Positions 34,048 to 46,896 of a DNA stretch of 64,000 nucleotides are shown here, one piece after another. The notes under the pieces are model-generated. The model was not told the origin of the DNA, searched no databases, and saw only the letters and a list, made by a program, of their open reading frames with translations. The position numbers and the translations under genes were made by a program. Positions within the stretch are counted from its first letter, which is position 1. Each line of letters starts with the position of its first letter. Origin of the DNA: Camellia lanceoleosa (taxonomy: Eukaryota; Streptophyta; Magnoliopsida; Ericales; Theaceae); the NCBI GenBank assembly GCA_025200525.1, contig CM045767.1:8105273-8169272 (forward strand), given 5' to 3'.

Positions 34048-35369
34048 CAGGGGCGGAGGCACACAGTGGCCAGGAGGGTCACGTGCCCCCCCTGGGTTTT
34101 TGGATTTTTTTTTTTTTTTTCTTTCAAACATAAGGAAAATATTTTAAATAAAAAAATTTATAAAAATATTATTTAAAGTGAAATGTCAATGACATTTTTA
34201 AAATTATGAGAACAATAATGATTATTTTAATTGAAAGTAAAGAGACTATGATAAGTTATATTATTATTTATGAAAATTTCAATATAATAGTGATGTCTAT
34301 CATTATTGACATGCAAACATAATTAACATCAATGAAGATATATGAAATTTATTGGATTGTTAGGTACATTTGATATGTAGAGTTTGTCCTCCATATGTTT
34401 CTTTCCAATCATAACTAAAATGACCACTATATAAATTATAATCAAGCAACACATCTTCAATTATAAAAATAAAAATAAAAAATTACAACAAGTCATAACT
34501 AATATCAAAATGAGTCATAACTAATTATTACTTGATACATAGTCATAACCAAAATAACAACCACAAGAAGTTATAACTAAATTATATCTAACACTATAAT
34601 GTGTTATAACTAAAGACCACAAAGATCATAATTGCGACATATAATTGATACTTTTTTTTATGGTGTGTTTTATAGAATTTCTCTACTAAAATATATTATT
34701 TCTATTTCAACTTATCTTCTTTTTTAATTTTCCAATCTACCTGCAAATAGTTACTCCCTAATATTTATATAAAATTTAATCTCAAATCCTTTAATTTAAA
34801 ATTCACATTTATCCAAATGGACTCTTAATATTTAAGTTTAGTAATATCTCATTATTGTTTATTAAAAAATAAAAAATAATTGCTTGGTTAGAGTTTTCCA
34901 AAAACACTTTTCAGAAAATTCTACTTTCTTGTTTTCCGTTTTTTTTATTTTTACTGAATTTTTTTAATACTTTAAGTAATGTTTTTAATTTTTAGACATA
35001 CCTAACATAAATATACCTAAAAAACAAAAAAAAAAATGTGAAAAAAACCTTTTAAAAATTCACTAAATACCAAAAATACAAAAAAAAAATATGAGAATTC
35101 TATACATTATTTGTATTTTTATGTATTTATTAATTTTAAAAATATTTTTTCACAAATTTTTTACTTTTTAAATATATCTAAGTAAAGTGCATCTAAAAAA
35201 GTAAAAAAAAAATATTTAAAATTTTAAAAATATTCACTAAAAACAGAAAAAACACGAAAACAAAAAAACTCAATTTTCAAAAAACTTAATCCAAAAAACT
35301 CAAACCAAACACACTGATGTTATCATTAATTTGTGCCCCCTCTCCATGAATTTCCTGACTGCGCCACTG
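34048..35369. mobile_element. Non-autonomous hAT-type element (1322 bp)
   Basis: It is flanked by a perfect 8-bp duplication GCGGTAGT (34040-34047 and 35370-35377). Termini are CAGGGGCGGAGGCA and, on the other strand, CAGTGGCGCAGTCA, i.e. imperfect 14-bp inverted repeats. Inside are GTGCCCCCC near the left end and GTGCCCCCTC near the right. There is no transposase. Eight-base duplications and CAGNGGCG ends fit plant hAT elements. A foldback MITE-like segment (34883-35314) lies inside. Confidence 0.8.
34883..35314. repeat. AT-rich foldback MITE-like repeat, copy 1
   Basis: It runs from GCTTGGTTAGAGTTTTCC to CTCAAACCAAACACAC, with internal arms around TAGACATACCTAACATAA and ATCTAAGTAAAGTGCATC that are mutually complementary. 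Related copies are at 46119-46518 and 48270-48668. This one lies inside the hAT element. Confidence 0.6.
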
Positions 35370-35461
35370 GCGGTAGTAAGCCTCTCTGTTTGTTTGGTCG
35401 GGGATGACGATTTCCTTTTCTCTCCTATCTTCTAGTAGTCAGTCCTCCGCTTGGTGATGAA

Positions 35462-37277
35462 TATAGCGATCCCGGGTTTACCCCTTGTTGTATAGTGGTC
35501 AGGACATGTGTCCGTGGATGTTGGTAATTGAGTATTGTCTTATTTACGTCCCTTCTTGCTTTGTTTTTGAGTTACAGGTTGTGTTGGGCAGGTTTGTCAC
35601 CAGTTGGTTAAGCTTAAGAACCAAGTCTAGTTGCCCAGGTTTTGACTGGTCCGCTCGAGCGGACATGTTTACGCTCGAGCGGATGGGTTGTTGTTGCTTG
35701 TACGCTCGAGCGGAGGTTTTGGCGCTCGAGCGGAGAATGCACCCTTTCAGGATCTCGTGCACCCGCAAAACTTCGCAAGTGTGGTTTTCGCTCGGCGGTC
35801 TTTTGTGCGCCGAGCGTCATGCATGTTTTTGGTGAGAGTTCGGGAGGGGAGACTGCGCCGGCGAAAGCCGATCTACGCTCGAGCGGACGAACTTTGTGTC
35901 TGTGTCTTGGAGCTCGAGCGGACAAGGTTGCGCTCGAGCGGAACCTGTTTTATGTGTCTTTACGCTCGAGCGGAGAGTCTTACGCTCGAGCGGACCTGTC
36001 GTATAACTGAGTGGGACTGGGCATTTCAGGTCACTTTTTGACTTATCTTCTTTCTCCTACTTTACCAAAACACCATTTTCAGAGCTTCTCACTCAAAAAC
36101 CATAACTTCTCTCTAAGTATTGATCTAGCTAGAGTGTGTTGTTCACCTTTTGTCTTCACAAAAAAGGGTGTTGATCGTCGAGGGCGTCATTTTGATCCGA
36201 ATAGTTTGGTGTTTGGAGCATTTTGGTTTTGGGTCCTTCTCCTTTGGAGCTCATCTTTTGAGGTAGGGATATCCTACTCCTCCTTATGAGTCTTGTCTTT
36301 AAATTTTAGCATTTTGATATGTTGGTAGTTGTTGTGTAATTTTGGGAAACTTTGGGCCATTGTGTAATTTTATAAAAGTTTGGGGTTTTGTCTATAATAA
36401 ACCTAGAAGCATGTTTGGTATAGAAACATGGAATTAATGTTGAAACATTAGTGAAATTGGAACCTAAGGGTTGTAATGTTAATTATGAAAACGTCCTAAT
36501 TACATTGATTAATTAATGTGAATAGTTAATTGTGGAAAATGAGGAATTGAAATAGAATTGGGTCATGGGTTATGACGATGGAAAGAATACATTGATTTTA
36601 TGTATTGTTATGTGATGTGTATAATTGTTATATATATGCATTGTGTTGTGTTGGAGGAGATAGGGGATGTACTCCGCGGTTTAGGGGAAGATAGGGGATG
36701 GACCTCTAAACCGGATGTTACCGGGAGGAGATAGGATGATCTGCGTAGATAGAGCATGTATGCTTATCTAGAAATATATTGGCAGAGCATGTATGCTTGT
36801 CATGGAAAGTATGAATGTAACTGTTTTGTTTATATTTGTTGATGTGATGAAAGAATGTAAAAGAATTGACCATCTATAAATTGTTAATCTTTTAGTCATT
36901 ATTTATAACTGGTTTAGCATATTTCTCTTTGTGTGGCTCACCCTATATAGAACATCATTTTCGTGTATCTTGGTAGCATGCCACCTCCAAGGACTTAGCT
37001 TGGGAGGCTAGTGGCGGACGGACTTTTGGTTGTCTTTCCTTTTCTTGTGTTACATGTAAATTCAAGCCTAGGGCTTAATGTGTAAATGAGTTAGCACTCT
37101 ACTTTCTTGTAACCAAGTGTTAACTTGGAAAGTCAGAAGTCTGTAGGGCATTTGCTTTGTTGTTAACATGTAATACCTTTTGTAATAACATTCTGATGAA
37201 TGGAAGGACGTGGACCTTTTATATATTATAGCATGTTAATATTGTTGGTTTAATATCATTATTTTGAGGGCGTTACA
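35462..37277 (+). repeat. 5' LTR of the Tekay-like element
   Basis: 1816 bp, nearly identical to 42582-44394 except in a few short clusters. It contains nine copies of the palindrome core GCTCGAGCGG between about 35649 and 35993. It ends at GGGCGTTACA, directly before the PBS. Confidence 0.9.
35649..35996. repeat. Nine dispersed CGCTCGAGCGG palindromes
   Basis: The 12-base palindrome CCGCTCGAGCGG occurs once in full and eight more times as (A/G)CGCTCGAGCGG(A) or close, at irregular spacing of 15-140 bp. A related CGCTCGGCGG...CGCCGAGCG hairpin lies between copies 4 and 5. In the 3' LTR copies 5-8 are altered. Confidence 0.85.
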
Positions 37278-37280
37278 ACT

Positions 37281-37292
37281 TGGTATCAGAGC
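37281..37292 (+). other. PBS of the Tekay-like element (initiator Met tRNA)
   Basis: TGGTATCAGAGC begins three bases after the LTR end. It is the well-known complement of the 3' end of plant initiator methionine tRNA and primes minus-strand synthesis. Confidence 0.9.
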
Positions 37293-37679
37293 ATACCGGG
37301 TTCGAATACCTTTGGGTACGTGGGAAGTGATTAGGATCACAATGGGTTTGTCTCGCTTGATAGAGACTTAAGTGTACTGTCATATGCTTATGTGATAACA
37401 TGCTTATATGATTATTTGGGTATGGGATTTAGTTTCTAGGATGTTGATTGGTTCTTTGGGTTTCTGGGAGTCTTGTTGGAAAGGCACTTGATCAATGCTG
37501 TTTCTAACCGGTACTCTAGTAACGCCTTGGGACTATCATCATCCGGAAATGAAATAAATAGTGCTATTGTGTTTATGTGCTTCCGTGGATTGAATTACAA
37601 TTATCCTTGCATTAGGAGGTGAGTGTTTAGTTTTGGCACGTTTATAAATGTGCTAACGTTCTGTGTTACCTTTATTAGG

Positions 37680-40600
37680 ATGTCAGGACGAGCAAGAGGT
37701 GGTAGGCGTGGTAGGCCTAGGAGGCAGGAAGTGCCATTGGGATGAGGTTCGATGATTCAGAGGAGGGTTGGTCGTGCCAATGTGGCCGAGCCAGGAGGCC
37801 AGGAGGCTATGGGTGCTTTGGCCCGGGAGATAGCAGGGGCTTTGGGTATTCTCAGAGCAGGAAATCAGGCAACTGAGGCAGGACCTTCTTTCTTGAAGAG
37901 GGAGTTCTTCGGTCTAACCCGGGAGGAGTTTGTTGGGGATCCTAAGGAGCCATTGAAGGCGCATTAGTGGCTTGAACAAATGAGTAAAACGTTCGAGATG
38001 CTAGGCATTGAGGGCGAGCATTGAAAGTGACCTTGGCATCCTTCCAGGTGAAGGAGATCTTGGTCAATGGTGGAAAGTATGAGAAAGTTCGTGTGGGCGG
38101 TACTTGGGAGGCGTTTGTGAATGCTTTCCAGAGAGGTTTTATCCATGATGGCTAGAGAGACCGAGGATCGGTTACCAAGCTTAAGCGGGAGGATTTGTCT
38201 GTGGCGAGTTTGAGGCTACATTTACTAGCTTGTCTAGGTTTGCATCGAACTTGTGGCGACAGAGGAGCCGTCGTTACTCTGAGTTGAGCGGAAGTTGAGG
38301 TGGGACCTCAAGTTGAAAGTTAGTGGACCTTACATTCGAGAGTCTGAGCATTTAGTGGATCTGCGGCTCATATGGAGTGATGATGCAGGAGGAGATGAGG
38401 CAAAACATGGGGGCTCCAAGAGGGGCCAAGAGGACGGAGTGATGGCGGGAGGCGGAGGGTTATAACCCTCGGTAGTCCCGAGTTTGGCCAGTCGACTTTC
38501 CCAATACCAAGTCAGCTCGGGAGGCGGTCGAGGAGAGTTCACTGTTACAAGTGTGGCCACGGGTCACAAGGCTTGGTTGCCATGAAGGCGGGGTCGAGAG
38601 CTTCTTCGTCGGCCAGACCACGAGTTAGAGTTCAGGCGGCACCAGTGTCGTGTTACAGTGGGTGGACAGGGCATATGAAGAGGTATTGCCCACGGTTGAG
38701 TGCCACTTGAGGCGTCTGGTTCTAGACGACGCAGGATTTCAACCACTCGATCTGGCAGCCTCGAGGGCCAATCCGGGGCTTGTCGTCCCAACAAGATCTG
38801 CATCCTATGCTCCGAGAGGCGGCAGTAGATCGAGGCCTACAGGCGTGTATGCTGTATGCCATGCAGACCTAATCGGCTCCATCAAGAGTGAGAGGTACCT
38901 TTTGTTTTGCAATTCGGTTGCTAGAGTGTTGATTGACACGGGTGCATCTCATTCTTTTGTATCTCTTTGCATTTGCATGTGTTGGAATTGGAGTTAGCAC
39001 TTTTAGCATCTCCTATTTGCGTTGTGTCACCTATTGGGGGTGAGTTAATTTTGAAACACGGATGTAGAGGTTGTGATATAGGGTCGACGATCATCGACTT
39101 CCTTTTCCATTTGTAGTTATGCCCATGAAGGGCTTTGATGTTATTTTGGGTATGGGTAGTTATCGTCATACCGGCGGTTATTGATTGCTACCGCCAGAGG
39201 GTTACCTTGTCTGATGAAGGGGAGTTTTTCCACTTTTAGGAGACGGCATTGGTAGTATTGTGCCACAGGGGTCCGGTCCGCGAAGGTGGAATGAGCTTAG
39301 TAGTTTACTTGCTAGTTTTGAGAATGGTGAGTGTGATGAGACCCAGATTGAGTTGCCAAGGGTAGTTTGTGAATATGCTGATGTCTTTCCCGAGGATCTT
39401 ATTGATTTGCCACCCACCGAGAGACGAGTTCTCTATTGATTTAGTGCGCAGACGCCGATTTCTATGGCACCTTATCGTTTTGCACCGGCGAGTTGATTGA
39501 GTTGAAAGTTCGGCTCAAGAATTGCTAGATAAGGGCTTCGTTAGCCCTAGTGTATCGTAGTGGGAGCACCGCCCTCTTTGCTAAAAAGAAAGATGGTGCC
39601 TTGAGGTTGTGTATCGACTCTAGGAAGTTGAATCGGATTCTGATTAAGAATAAGTACCCTATGCCCGTATAGATGACTTGTTTGACCGGTTGAAGGGTTC
39701 CGTTGTTTCTCTAAGATAGACTTGAGATCGGGTTACCACCGGTTGAGGGTCGAGAGGAGGATATTCAAGACGGCATTCCGTGACGCGTATGGCCATTATG
39801 AGTTTCGGTGATGCCATTTGGGCTTACCAATGCACGGCGATCTTTATGGACTTGATGAACCGGATCTTAGGAATTCTTGGATCGTTTGTGGTCGTTTTGT
39901 GGGCGACATTCTTATCTATTCACCCTCGAGCAAGAGCACGAGGAACACTTGAGAGTGGTGCTTGAATTGCTTAGAGCCCATAGGTCATATGCCAAGTTTG
40001 GGAAGTCGAGTTCGGCTAAGGGAAGTCAAGTTCTTAGGCCATGTAGTTTCGGGAAGGTGTCTGTTGATACATCCAAGGCGAGGTGCAAAGGCGGGCCTGA
40101 CCTAAGAGTGTGTTTGAGATCCGATTTTGGGATTAGCTGGGTACTACCGTCGATTTGTGAAAGATTTCTCGAGTTAGCCGCGTTGACTAGGTTGACTCGC
40201 CAGGAGTCAAATTTGTATGGAGTGAGACTTGTGAAAAGTCGTTTCAGAGTTGAAAGTTAGATTGACCACCGCTCGGTCTTGATTATTCCTGAGAGAGGGT
40301 TGGGTTATGCGGTCTATTGTGATGCCTCACGAGAGGGTTTGGGTTGTGTGTTGATGCAGGAGGAAAGTGGTAGCCTATGGCTCACGTCGATTAAAAATAC
40401 GAGAAGAACTACCTACACACGACCTAGAGTTAGCGGTGTGATTTTTGCCTTGAAAATCTGGAGGCACTACCTTTATGGTGAGAGATTCGAGGTGTTCTCG
40501 GATCATAAAAGTCTGAAAGTATCTGCTTTCACGAAAGACTTGAACTTGAGGCGGAGGAGGTGGATGGAGTTTATAGAAGATTACGACTTGAGTTGCATTA

Positions 40601-42209
40601 TCACCCGTGGAAGGCCAATGTTGTGGCCGATGCCCTTAGTAGGAAATCCATTAGTGATGTAGCTTGTGTAGCCATCAGAGTGGGATATGTTGGGGCACTT
40701 GGCGAGTTTGACTTGCTTCAGGCAAATCCGTTGAGGCTGCCTTGTTTTCGTTGTTGCGCAACCTACACTTGTGACTCGAGTGTTAGAGGCACGAGAGGTG
40801 ACCTTGAGGTAGAATCCCTCGAGAGAAGATCTCCGATTGGGAAAGTTGAGAAGGGTTTGTGGCGTATCCCGACTGAGTTTGAGATACCGAGACCGTCTGT
40901 TTGTCTTGCGAGTCTGTCGAGAGGAGGTACTCAGAGTTCCATCATTCGCGCCTTGCGGTGCATCCGGAGGTACCAAGATGTATCGGGATTTGGGTCGCCA
41001 TTTTGGTGGCGGGGTATGAAGAGAGATGTGGCGCTTTTGTGTCTAAGTGCCTTACTTGTCAGCAAGTGAAGGCCGAGCATCAGAGGCCAGCGGGTTTGTT
41101 ACAACCCTTGCCTATTGCCGAGTGGAAGTGGGAGCATGTCACTATGGACTTCGTTGTAGGTCTTCCGAGGACTCAGCGAGGTAGTGACGCTATTTGGGTG
41201 GTTGTAGACCGGTTGACCAAGTCGGCGCATTTTATTCCGATGCGCGTGAGAGATTCAGTAGATCATCTTGCCGACTTATATATTCGGGACATAGTAAGGT
41301 TGCACGGGGTCCCGTGGCGATTATCTCGAGATAGAGATCCTCGTTTCTTGCTAGGTTGTGGCGAGTTTGCGAGTGCTTTAGGTACTAAGTTGACCTTTAG
41401 TGACTTATCATCCTCGGTGATGGGCGATCTGGCGTACCATTCAGATCCTTGAGGACATGCTTCGGGGTTGTGTCCTTGATTTCAGTGGGACGTGGGAGAG
41501 GCACTTACCGTTGGTAGAGTTTGCCTACAACAACAGTTTTCAGTCTAGTATTGGTATGGCACCGTTTGAGGCCTTGTATGGCCGACCTTGTAGGTCTCCA
41601 GTTTGTTGGGCCGAGGTGGGTGACACACCTTTGTTGGGTCCGGAGTTGGTTAGGGAGACGACGGAGAAAGTTGAGCTTATCCGTAGGAGGCTTATTCTGA
41701 CCAGTCGTCAGAAGTCCTATGCTGACCGTAGGAGGAGACCGTTGGAGTTTGAGGTGGGTGATCACGTCTTCCTGAAGATATCACCTAGGCGGGGTTTGTT
41801 GAGATTTGGGAAAAGTGGGAAGTTATCCCCTCGGTTTATTGGTCCTTTTGAGATCCTTGAGAGGATTGGCGAGGTTGCTTACCGTTTAGCTTTGCCGCCA
41901 CAATTATCCGGAGTTCATGACGTGTTTTATGTGAGTATGCTTCGGAAGTATGAGCCGGATCCGTCACATGTGTTGGATTGGACCGACTTAGAGGTAGATG
42001 AGGATGCCTCGTATGAGGAGAGACGATTCGAGTCTTGGATAGGGGATCAAGTCTGCGTGGTAAGACCATCCCTTTGGTTAAGGTTTTGTGGAAACATCAC
42101 GAGTGGAGGAGGCCACTTGGAGCGTGAGTTGGGAGTCCGTGAGAAATATCGGACTTATTTGTTGATGTGTAATCAAGTGTTGCAATTTTGTAATTGTAAT
42201 GAACTTTAA
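37680..42209 (+). pseudogene. Tekay-like gag-pol with many small frameshifts
   Basis: Gag starts MSGRARGGRRGRPRRQEVPL and shows REFFGLTREEFVGDPKEPL. The zinc knuckle is CYKCGH (38543-38560) and CYSGWTGHMKRYC. Protease has VLIDTGASHSFVS (about 38930). RT pieces lie at about 39400-40010. RNase H has YCDASREGLGCVLMQE and FEVFSDHKSLK. Integrase has CLTCQQVKAEHQRPAGLLQP, WEHVTMDFVVGLPRTQRG and VVDRLTKSAHFIPMRV, then the GPFEILERIGEVAYRLALP block and a chromodomain-like end (VLDWTDLEVDEDASYEER). In RT and RNase H, one-base insertions or deletions occur roughly every 50-150 bases, so no polyprotein can be made as written. The long 3' frame 41457-42209 is the best preserved. Confidence 0.9.
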
Positions 42210-42568
42210 GAACATTTGAAATGTCTTAAGTTGTAAAACATGATGTATGTTTTGGTTAATGTAAATGTTGTAGAGCTTGCCTTGTTATGGGAGTTGATTA
42301 TAATATTGCATATGTTGGCTATATTATAGAAATAAAATTGTATCATGATTATTGCTTATGATATAAATTGTAAACCATATATGTGGGAAATGGTTGAAAT
42401 GGAAAGAAATTGCATGTTGAAATGTACCTGTTGGGAAATGTCTCTTAATAGGAGATGGATGACCGGTAATGGGTCAAATTGTTAAATGTTGAGTTATGAC
42501 ATTGTTTAAAATGGAGAAAAATGCTTGTTTTTCAAAAACTTGTTTTAATTTCGGGGACGAAATTCTTT

Positions 42569-42581
42569 AAGGGGGGGAGGT
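42569..42581 (+). other. Polypurine tract of the Tekay-like element
   Basis: AAGGGGGGGAGGT stands directly before the 3' LTR and primes plus-strand DNA. Confidence 0.85.
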
Positions 42582-44394
42582 TATAGCGATCCCGGGTTTA
42601 CCCCTTGTTGTATAGTGGTCTGGACATGTGTCCGTGGATGTTGGTAATTGAGTATTGTCTTATTTACGTCCCTTCTTGCTTTGTTTTTGAGTTACAGGTT
42701 GTGTTGGGCAGGTTTGTCACCAGTTGGTTAAGCTTAAGAACCAAGTCTAGTTGCCCAGGTTTTGACTGGTCCGCTCGAGCGGACATGTTTACGCTCGAGC
42801 GGATGGGTTGTTGTTGCTTGTACGCTCGAGCGGAGGTTTTGGCGCTCGAGCGGAGAATGCACCCTTCAAGATTTCATGCACCGCAAAACTTCGCAAGTGT
42901 GGTTTTCGCTCAGCGGGTCTTTGTGCTTCAGCGTCTGATGTGTTTTGGTGAGAGTTACAGGAGGAGACTGCGCTTTCGGCGAAATTCTGATCTACGCCGG
43001 CGGACGAACTTTGTGTACATGTCTTGGAGCTCGGCGGACAAGGTTGCGCTTCAGCGGAACTGTTTTATATGTCTTTACGCCGGCGGAGAGTCTTACGCTC
43101 GAGCGGACCTGTCGTATAACTGAGTGGGACTGGGCATTTCAGGTCACTTTTTGACTTATCTTCTTTCTCCTACTTTACCAAAACACCATTTTCAGAGCTT
43201 CTCACTCAAAAACCATAACTTCTCTCTAAGTATTGATCTAGCTAGAGTGTGTTGTTCACCTTTTGTCTTCACAAAAAGGGTGTTGATCGTCGAGGGCGTC
43301 ATTTTGATCCGAATAGTTTGGTGTTTGGAGCATTTTGGTTTTGGGTCCTTCTCCTTTGGAGCTCATCTTTTGAGGTAGGGATATCCTACTCCTCCTTATG
43401 AGTCTTGTCTTTAAATTTTAGCATTTTGATATGTTGGTAGTTGTTGTGTAATTTTGGGAAACTTTGGGCCATTGTGTAATTTTATAAAAGTTTGGGGTTT
43501 TGTCTATAATAAACCTAGAAGCATGTTTGGTATAGAAACATGGAATTAATGTTGAAACATTAGTGAAATTGGAACCTAAGGGTTGTAATGTTAATTATGA
43601 AAACGTCCTAATTACATTGATTAATTAATGTGAATAGTTAATTGTGGAAAATGAGGAATTGAAATAGAATTGGGTCATGGGTTATGACGATGGAAAGAAT
43701 ACATTGATTTTATGTATTGTTATGTGATGTGTATAATTGTTATATATATGCATTGTGTTGTGTTGGAGGAGATAGGGGATGTACTCCGCGGTTTAGGGGA
43801 AGATAGGGGATGGACCTCTAAACCGGATGTTACTGGGAGGAGATAGGGGATGAACTCCGTAGATAGAGCATGTATGCTTATCTAGAAATATATTGGCAGA
43901 GCATGTATGCTTGTCATGGAAAGTATGAATGTAACTGTTTTGTTTATATTTGTTGATGTGATGAAAGAATGTAAAAGAATTGACCATCTATAAATTGTTA
44001 ATCTTTTAGTCATTATTTATAACTGGTTTAGTATATTTCTACTGGGCTGTGGCTCACCCTATATGGGAACATCATTTTCAGGTACTGGTAGCATGCCACC
44101 TCCAAGGACTTAGCTTGGGAGGCTAGTGGCGGACGGGCTTTTTGGTTGTCTTTCCTTTTACTGTGTTACATGTAAATTCAAGCCTAGGGCTTAATGTGTA
44201 AATGAGTTAGCACTCTACTTTCTTGTAACCAAGTGTTAACTTGGAAAGCTGTAAGCCCGTAGGGCATTTGCTTTTGTTGTTAACATGTAATACCTTTTGT
44301 AATAACACTCTGATGAATGGAAGGACGTGGACCTTTTATATATTATAGCATGTTAATATTGTTGGTTTAATATCATTATTTTGAGGGCGTTACA
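42582..44394 (+). repeat. 3' LTR of the Tekay-like element
   Basis: 1813 bp. It differs from the 5' LTR mainly in clusters: 42866-43103 (palindrome copies 5-8 shortened to forms such as ACGCCGGCGG), about 43830-43862, and 44030-44270. The rest is almost identical by eye, which indicates a young insertion. Confidence 0.9.
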
Positions 44395-44399
44395 ATGAA

Positions 44400-44580
44400 G
44401 GTTGCTATTATACGCAGGGGTGATGAAGGTTGCTATCGTTTATTTTTGAGCAGGGGTGTTGAAGTTTTTTTTGTTCAACAAAGGGATGGATGAAAATTGC
44501 TATTTGTTTATGCGCAGGGGTGATGAATGTAACTATTATGCGTAGAGGTGATGAAGGTTGCTATTATGCGTAGAGTACCA
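44400..44580. repeat. Degenerate GATGAAGGTTGCTATTATGC repeat
   Basis: Five to six imperfect units of GGTGATGAAGGTTGCTATTA plus TGCGCAGG. The Tekay-like element inserted at an ATGAA inside the first unit. Confidence 0.6.
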
Positions 44581-45480
44581 TTTTTTTGGTTTTGAACTAA
44601 GGGGGTTGAGGTGGTTGGTGGAGGCACTTGTATTTGGGAGATCTAAGGGTCACATGATTCCCTTAACTTTTGAAAAATTATATTTTTGTTTTTTTATAAA
44701 AAAAAATTATTTTAATTTAAAATAATATTTCGTTATGTTATGAAATTTTTATATTACTATTTTTTTAAGTTTTAATTAATTAATTTTTATATAAGTTGGT
44801 TGGTCTTTTGACCTAACTAATTAAGCTAAACCATTTTTTGTTTGAATGATATGCTGATTTAACCGTGATTTTAATGATTTGACATGTTACAATGATTCTT
44901 TCTTACTCATTAAGTTTTTAAAATTTCTTTAATTATTTCCCTTTCAAAAATCAATATGATAATATCCTTAAAATTCATATATATTTATTCTAAAATAGTG
45001 AAGTATTCTGATTATGCCATTTTTTTTATAACAAATCATAATTTTAATTATTAATCGTTAATACAACAATTTTAATCTATCTATACTATATATTATAGTA
45101 AAGGAACATTTGAAAGAAAACCCTTAAACTTTTATATAAAATTTTATTTACGTGAGACAAAATATAAAAAAAAAAAAAAAAAATTGAATATAATTATTAT
45201 TTTTTAATAGATAATATATTATTTTATCCCGTACATAGCACGAGTGATATACTAGTTCTTATTAAGAGAATGATATGAGTATAACAGTGATACTATTAGA
45301 AAATTGTAAATCAATGTACCTTCACAAAATATTTACAAATTTATAGAAAAAATTAATTATTGAAGTTGATAAAATTTACCATTGATTTAATTTTTTATTT
45401 TTTTTAAGACATACGCTGTAATTTTTTCAAAATTAATCACATCTCAAACCCATGTACACTAAAAAAAAATTAAAAGAGAG
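44581..45480. other. AT-rich spacer without genes
   Basis: No CDS on either strand. It includes A/T runs and several TAATTAATT words. The third exon expected for the neighbouring DUF642 gene is not here. Confidence 0.5.
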
Positions 45481-46118
45481 CACATACTTACCTCTAGTAT
45501 AAGTGAGAGGGGGAAGCTCTTTGATAGCAATGGCATCCAATAGGGGTCTACAAGTAAGGTCCTCTTGAACCCAGGGTTATGAAAATTGACCTTAACAACC
45601 TTAGAACTAGCCATGAAAGCCCACCCAAAAGTACCACCACCATCATTACTATACAAGGTCTGAATTGAAAGATCAGCAGAGAGATTAGAAGCAAAGACTC
45701 TCAACATCTCATCAAGTGCACAGGTTCTTGTGGCTCCAAAGGTGAGATTTTGAGAGGTTGATGCTTCATTTCCTAGCCTCCCTGCGTGGGCGCCACGTGG
45801 AATGGCAAAGTAGAAGCCACCTGGTTGAGGCCCACCTGACATGTACTCAACTAAGCCATTGATTTCCCAGTTGGGTAGTGAGTGTTTTCCTTTGATCACT
45901 GTTTTGTTGAGGTTTGAGGGGTTTGGTGGTATGTCAAAGTCTCAATTTGCAAGAAGTCCTGTGGAGAGAGAGTGTTCATAATTAATGACACCTAATTAAT
46001 AAAATGTAGTCTAAATTTGGACTTCTTTGGTGTTTTTCTACCTAAATTAAAAGTTAATAATTAGATAAAAAGGTTGGTTGTCACCCAAAAAAAAAAATTA
46101 AAACTCATTCAAAATATG

Positions 46119-46518
46119 TGATTGGTTTCAATTTTCTAAGTTTTTTTGTTTTTCATATTTTTAAAATTTTAAACAATTTTTTTTTACCTTTTTAGATGCA
46201 CTTTACTTAGATATATCTAACAAGTAAATAATTTGTTAAAAAATATTTTTAAAAATCAATAAATACACAATAATACAAAAAATATATTGAATTTTTTAAT
46301 TTTTTTTGGTTTTTGTATTTTTTGGTATTTAGTGAATTTTTTAAAGATTTTTTTCACAAATATTATGTCTTTTAAGTGTATTTATGTTAGGTGTATTTAA
46401 AAATTAAAAAAAATTACTTAAAATATTTTAAAAATTCAATAAAAATAAAATAAAAAAAATGAAAAACAAAAAATTTCAATTTTCTAAAAAATAAATCCCG
46501 AATTAAGAAACCAAACAA
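46119..46518. repeat. AT-rich foldback MITE-like repeat, copy 2
   Basis: It starts GATTGGTTTCAATTTTCTAA and ends AAGAAACCAAACAAG. The same internal words as copies 1 and 3 are present (GATGCACTTTACTTAGATAT and GTATTTATGTTAGGTG), here in the opposite orientation. It lies in the DUF642 intron. Confidence 0.6.
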
Positions 46519-46890
46519 GACGTCATAACAAAGTTAAGAAATAACAAAAAATAAAGACAAGTTGTGAAATGGGCACTAAAGGTAAATGCACTTATTTCTG
46601 AACTTTCAAATTTTTATGTTCTATTTTTTTTAACTTATTTAATTTATTTATGTTTGATAAGTAGAAACTGCAACAAAATACTCTAGAGTCTAGCATAAAT
46701 TTTCAAAATAAAAAAGGAAAAATTATAGGTAGCCTTTTAGAAAATTTTACATTTTTATATTCTACTAAGACAGAAAAAAAAAAAAAAAGTGAGGACTTTT
46801 TTATTTTTAATGAACCTTTTAGAAGATTTTTTCAATTTTTTTGTTGAAAAATGATTCGTTGCTCGAAATTGTTGGATCGAAATTGGCCTG
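46519..46890. other. Intron spacer, nothing recognised
   Basis: AT-rich sequence with an A run at about 46772-46787. No gene. Confidence 0.4.
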
Positions 46891-46896
46891 AATACC

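Larger units (their letters stand above)
35462..44394 (+). mobile_element. Complete Tekay-like chromovirus (8933 bp)
   Basis: Two LTRs of 1816 and 1813 bp, a 5-bp target duplication ATGAA (35457-35461 and 44395-44399), PBS, gag-pol and PPT are all present in order. Domain order gag-PR-RT-RH-INT with sequence after integrase that resembles a chromodomain fits Tekay/Del. The LTRs start TATAGCGATCCCGGG rather than TG and end GGGCGTTACA. Confidence 0.9.

Noticed and set aside
33892..34131. Lys/Pro-rich minus ORF
   Set aside because: It spans the hAT border and a T run; no domain or homology seen.
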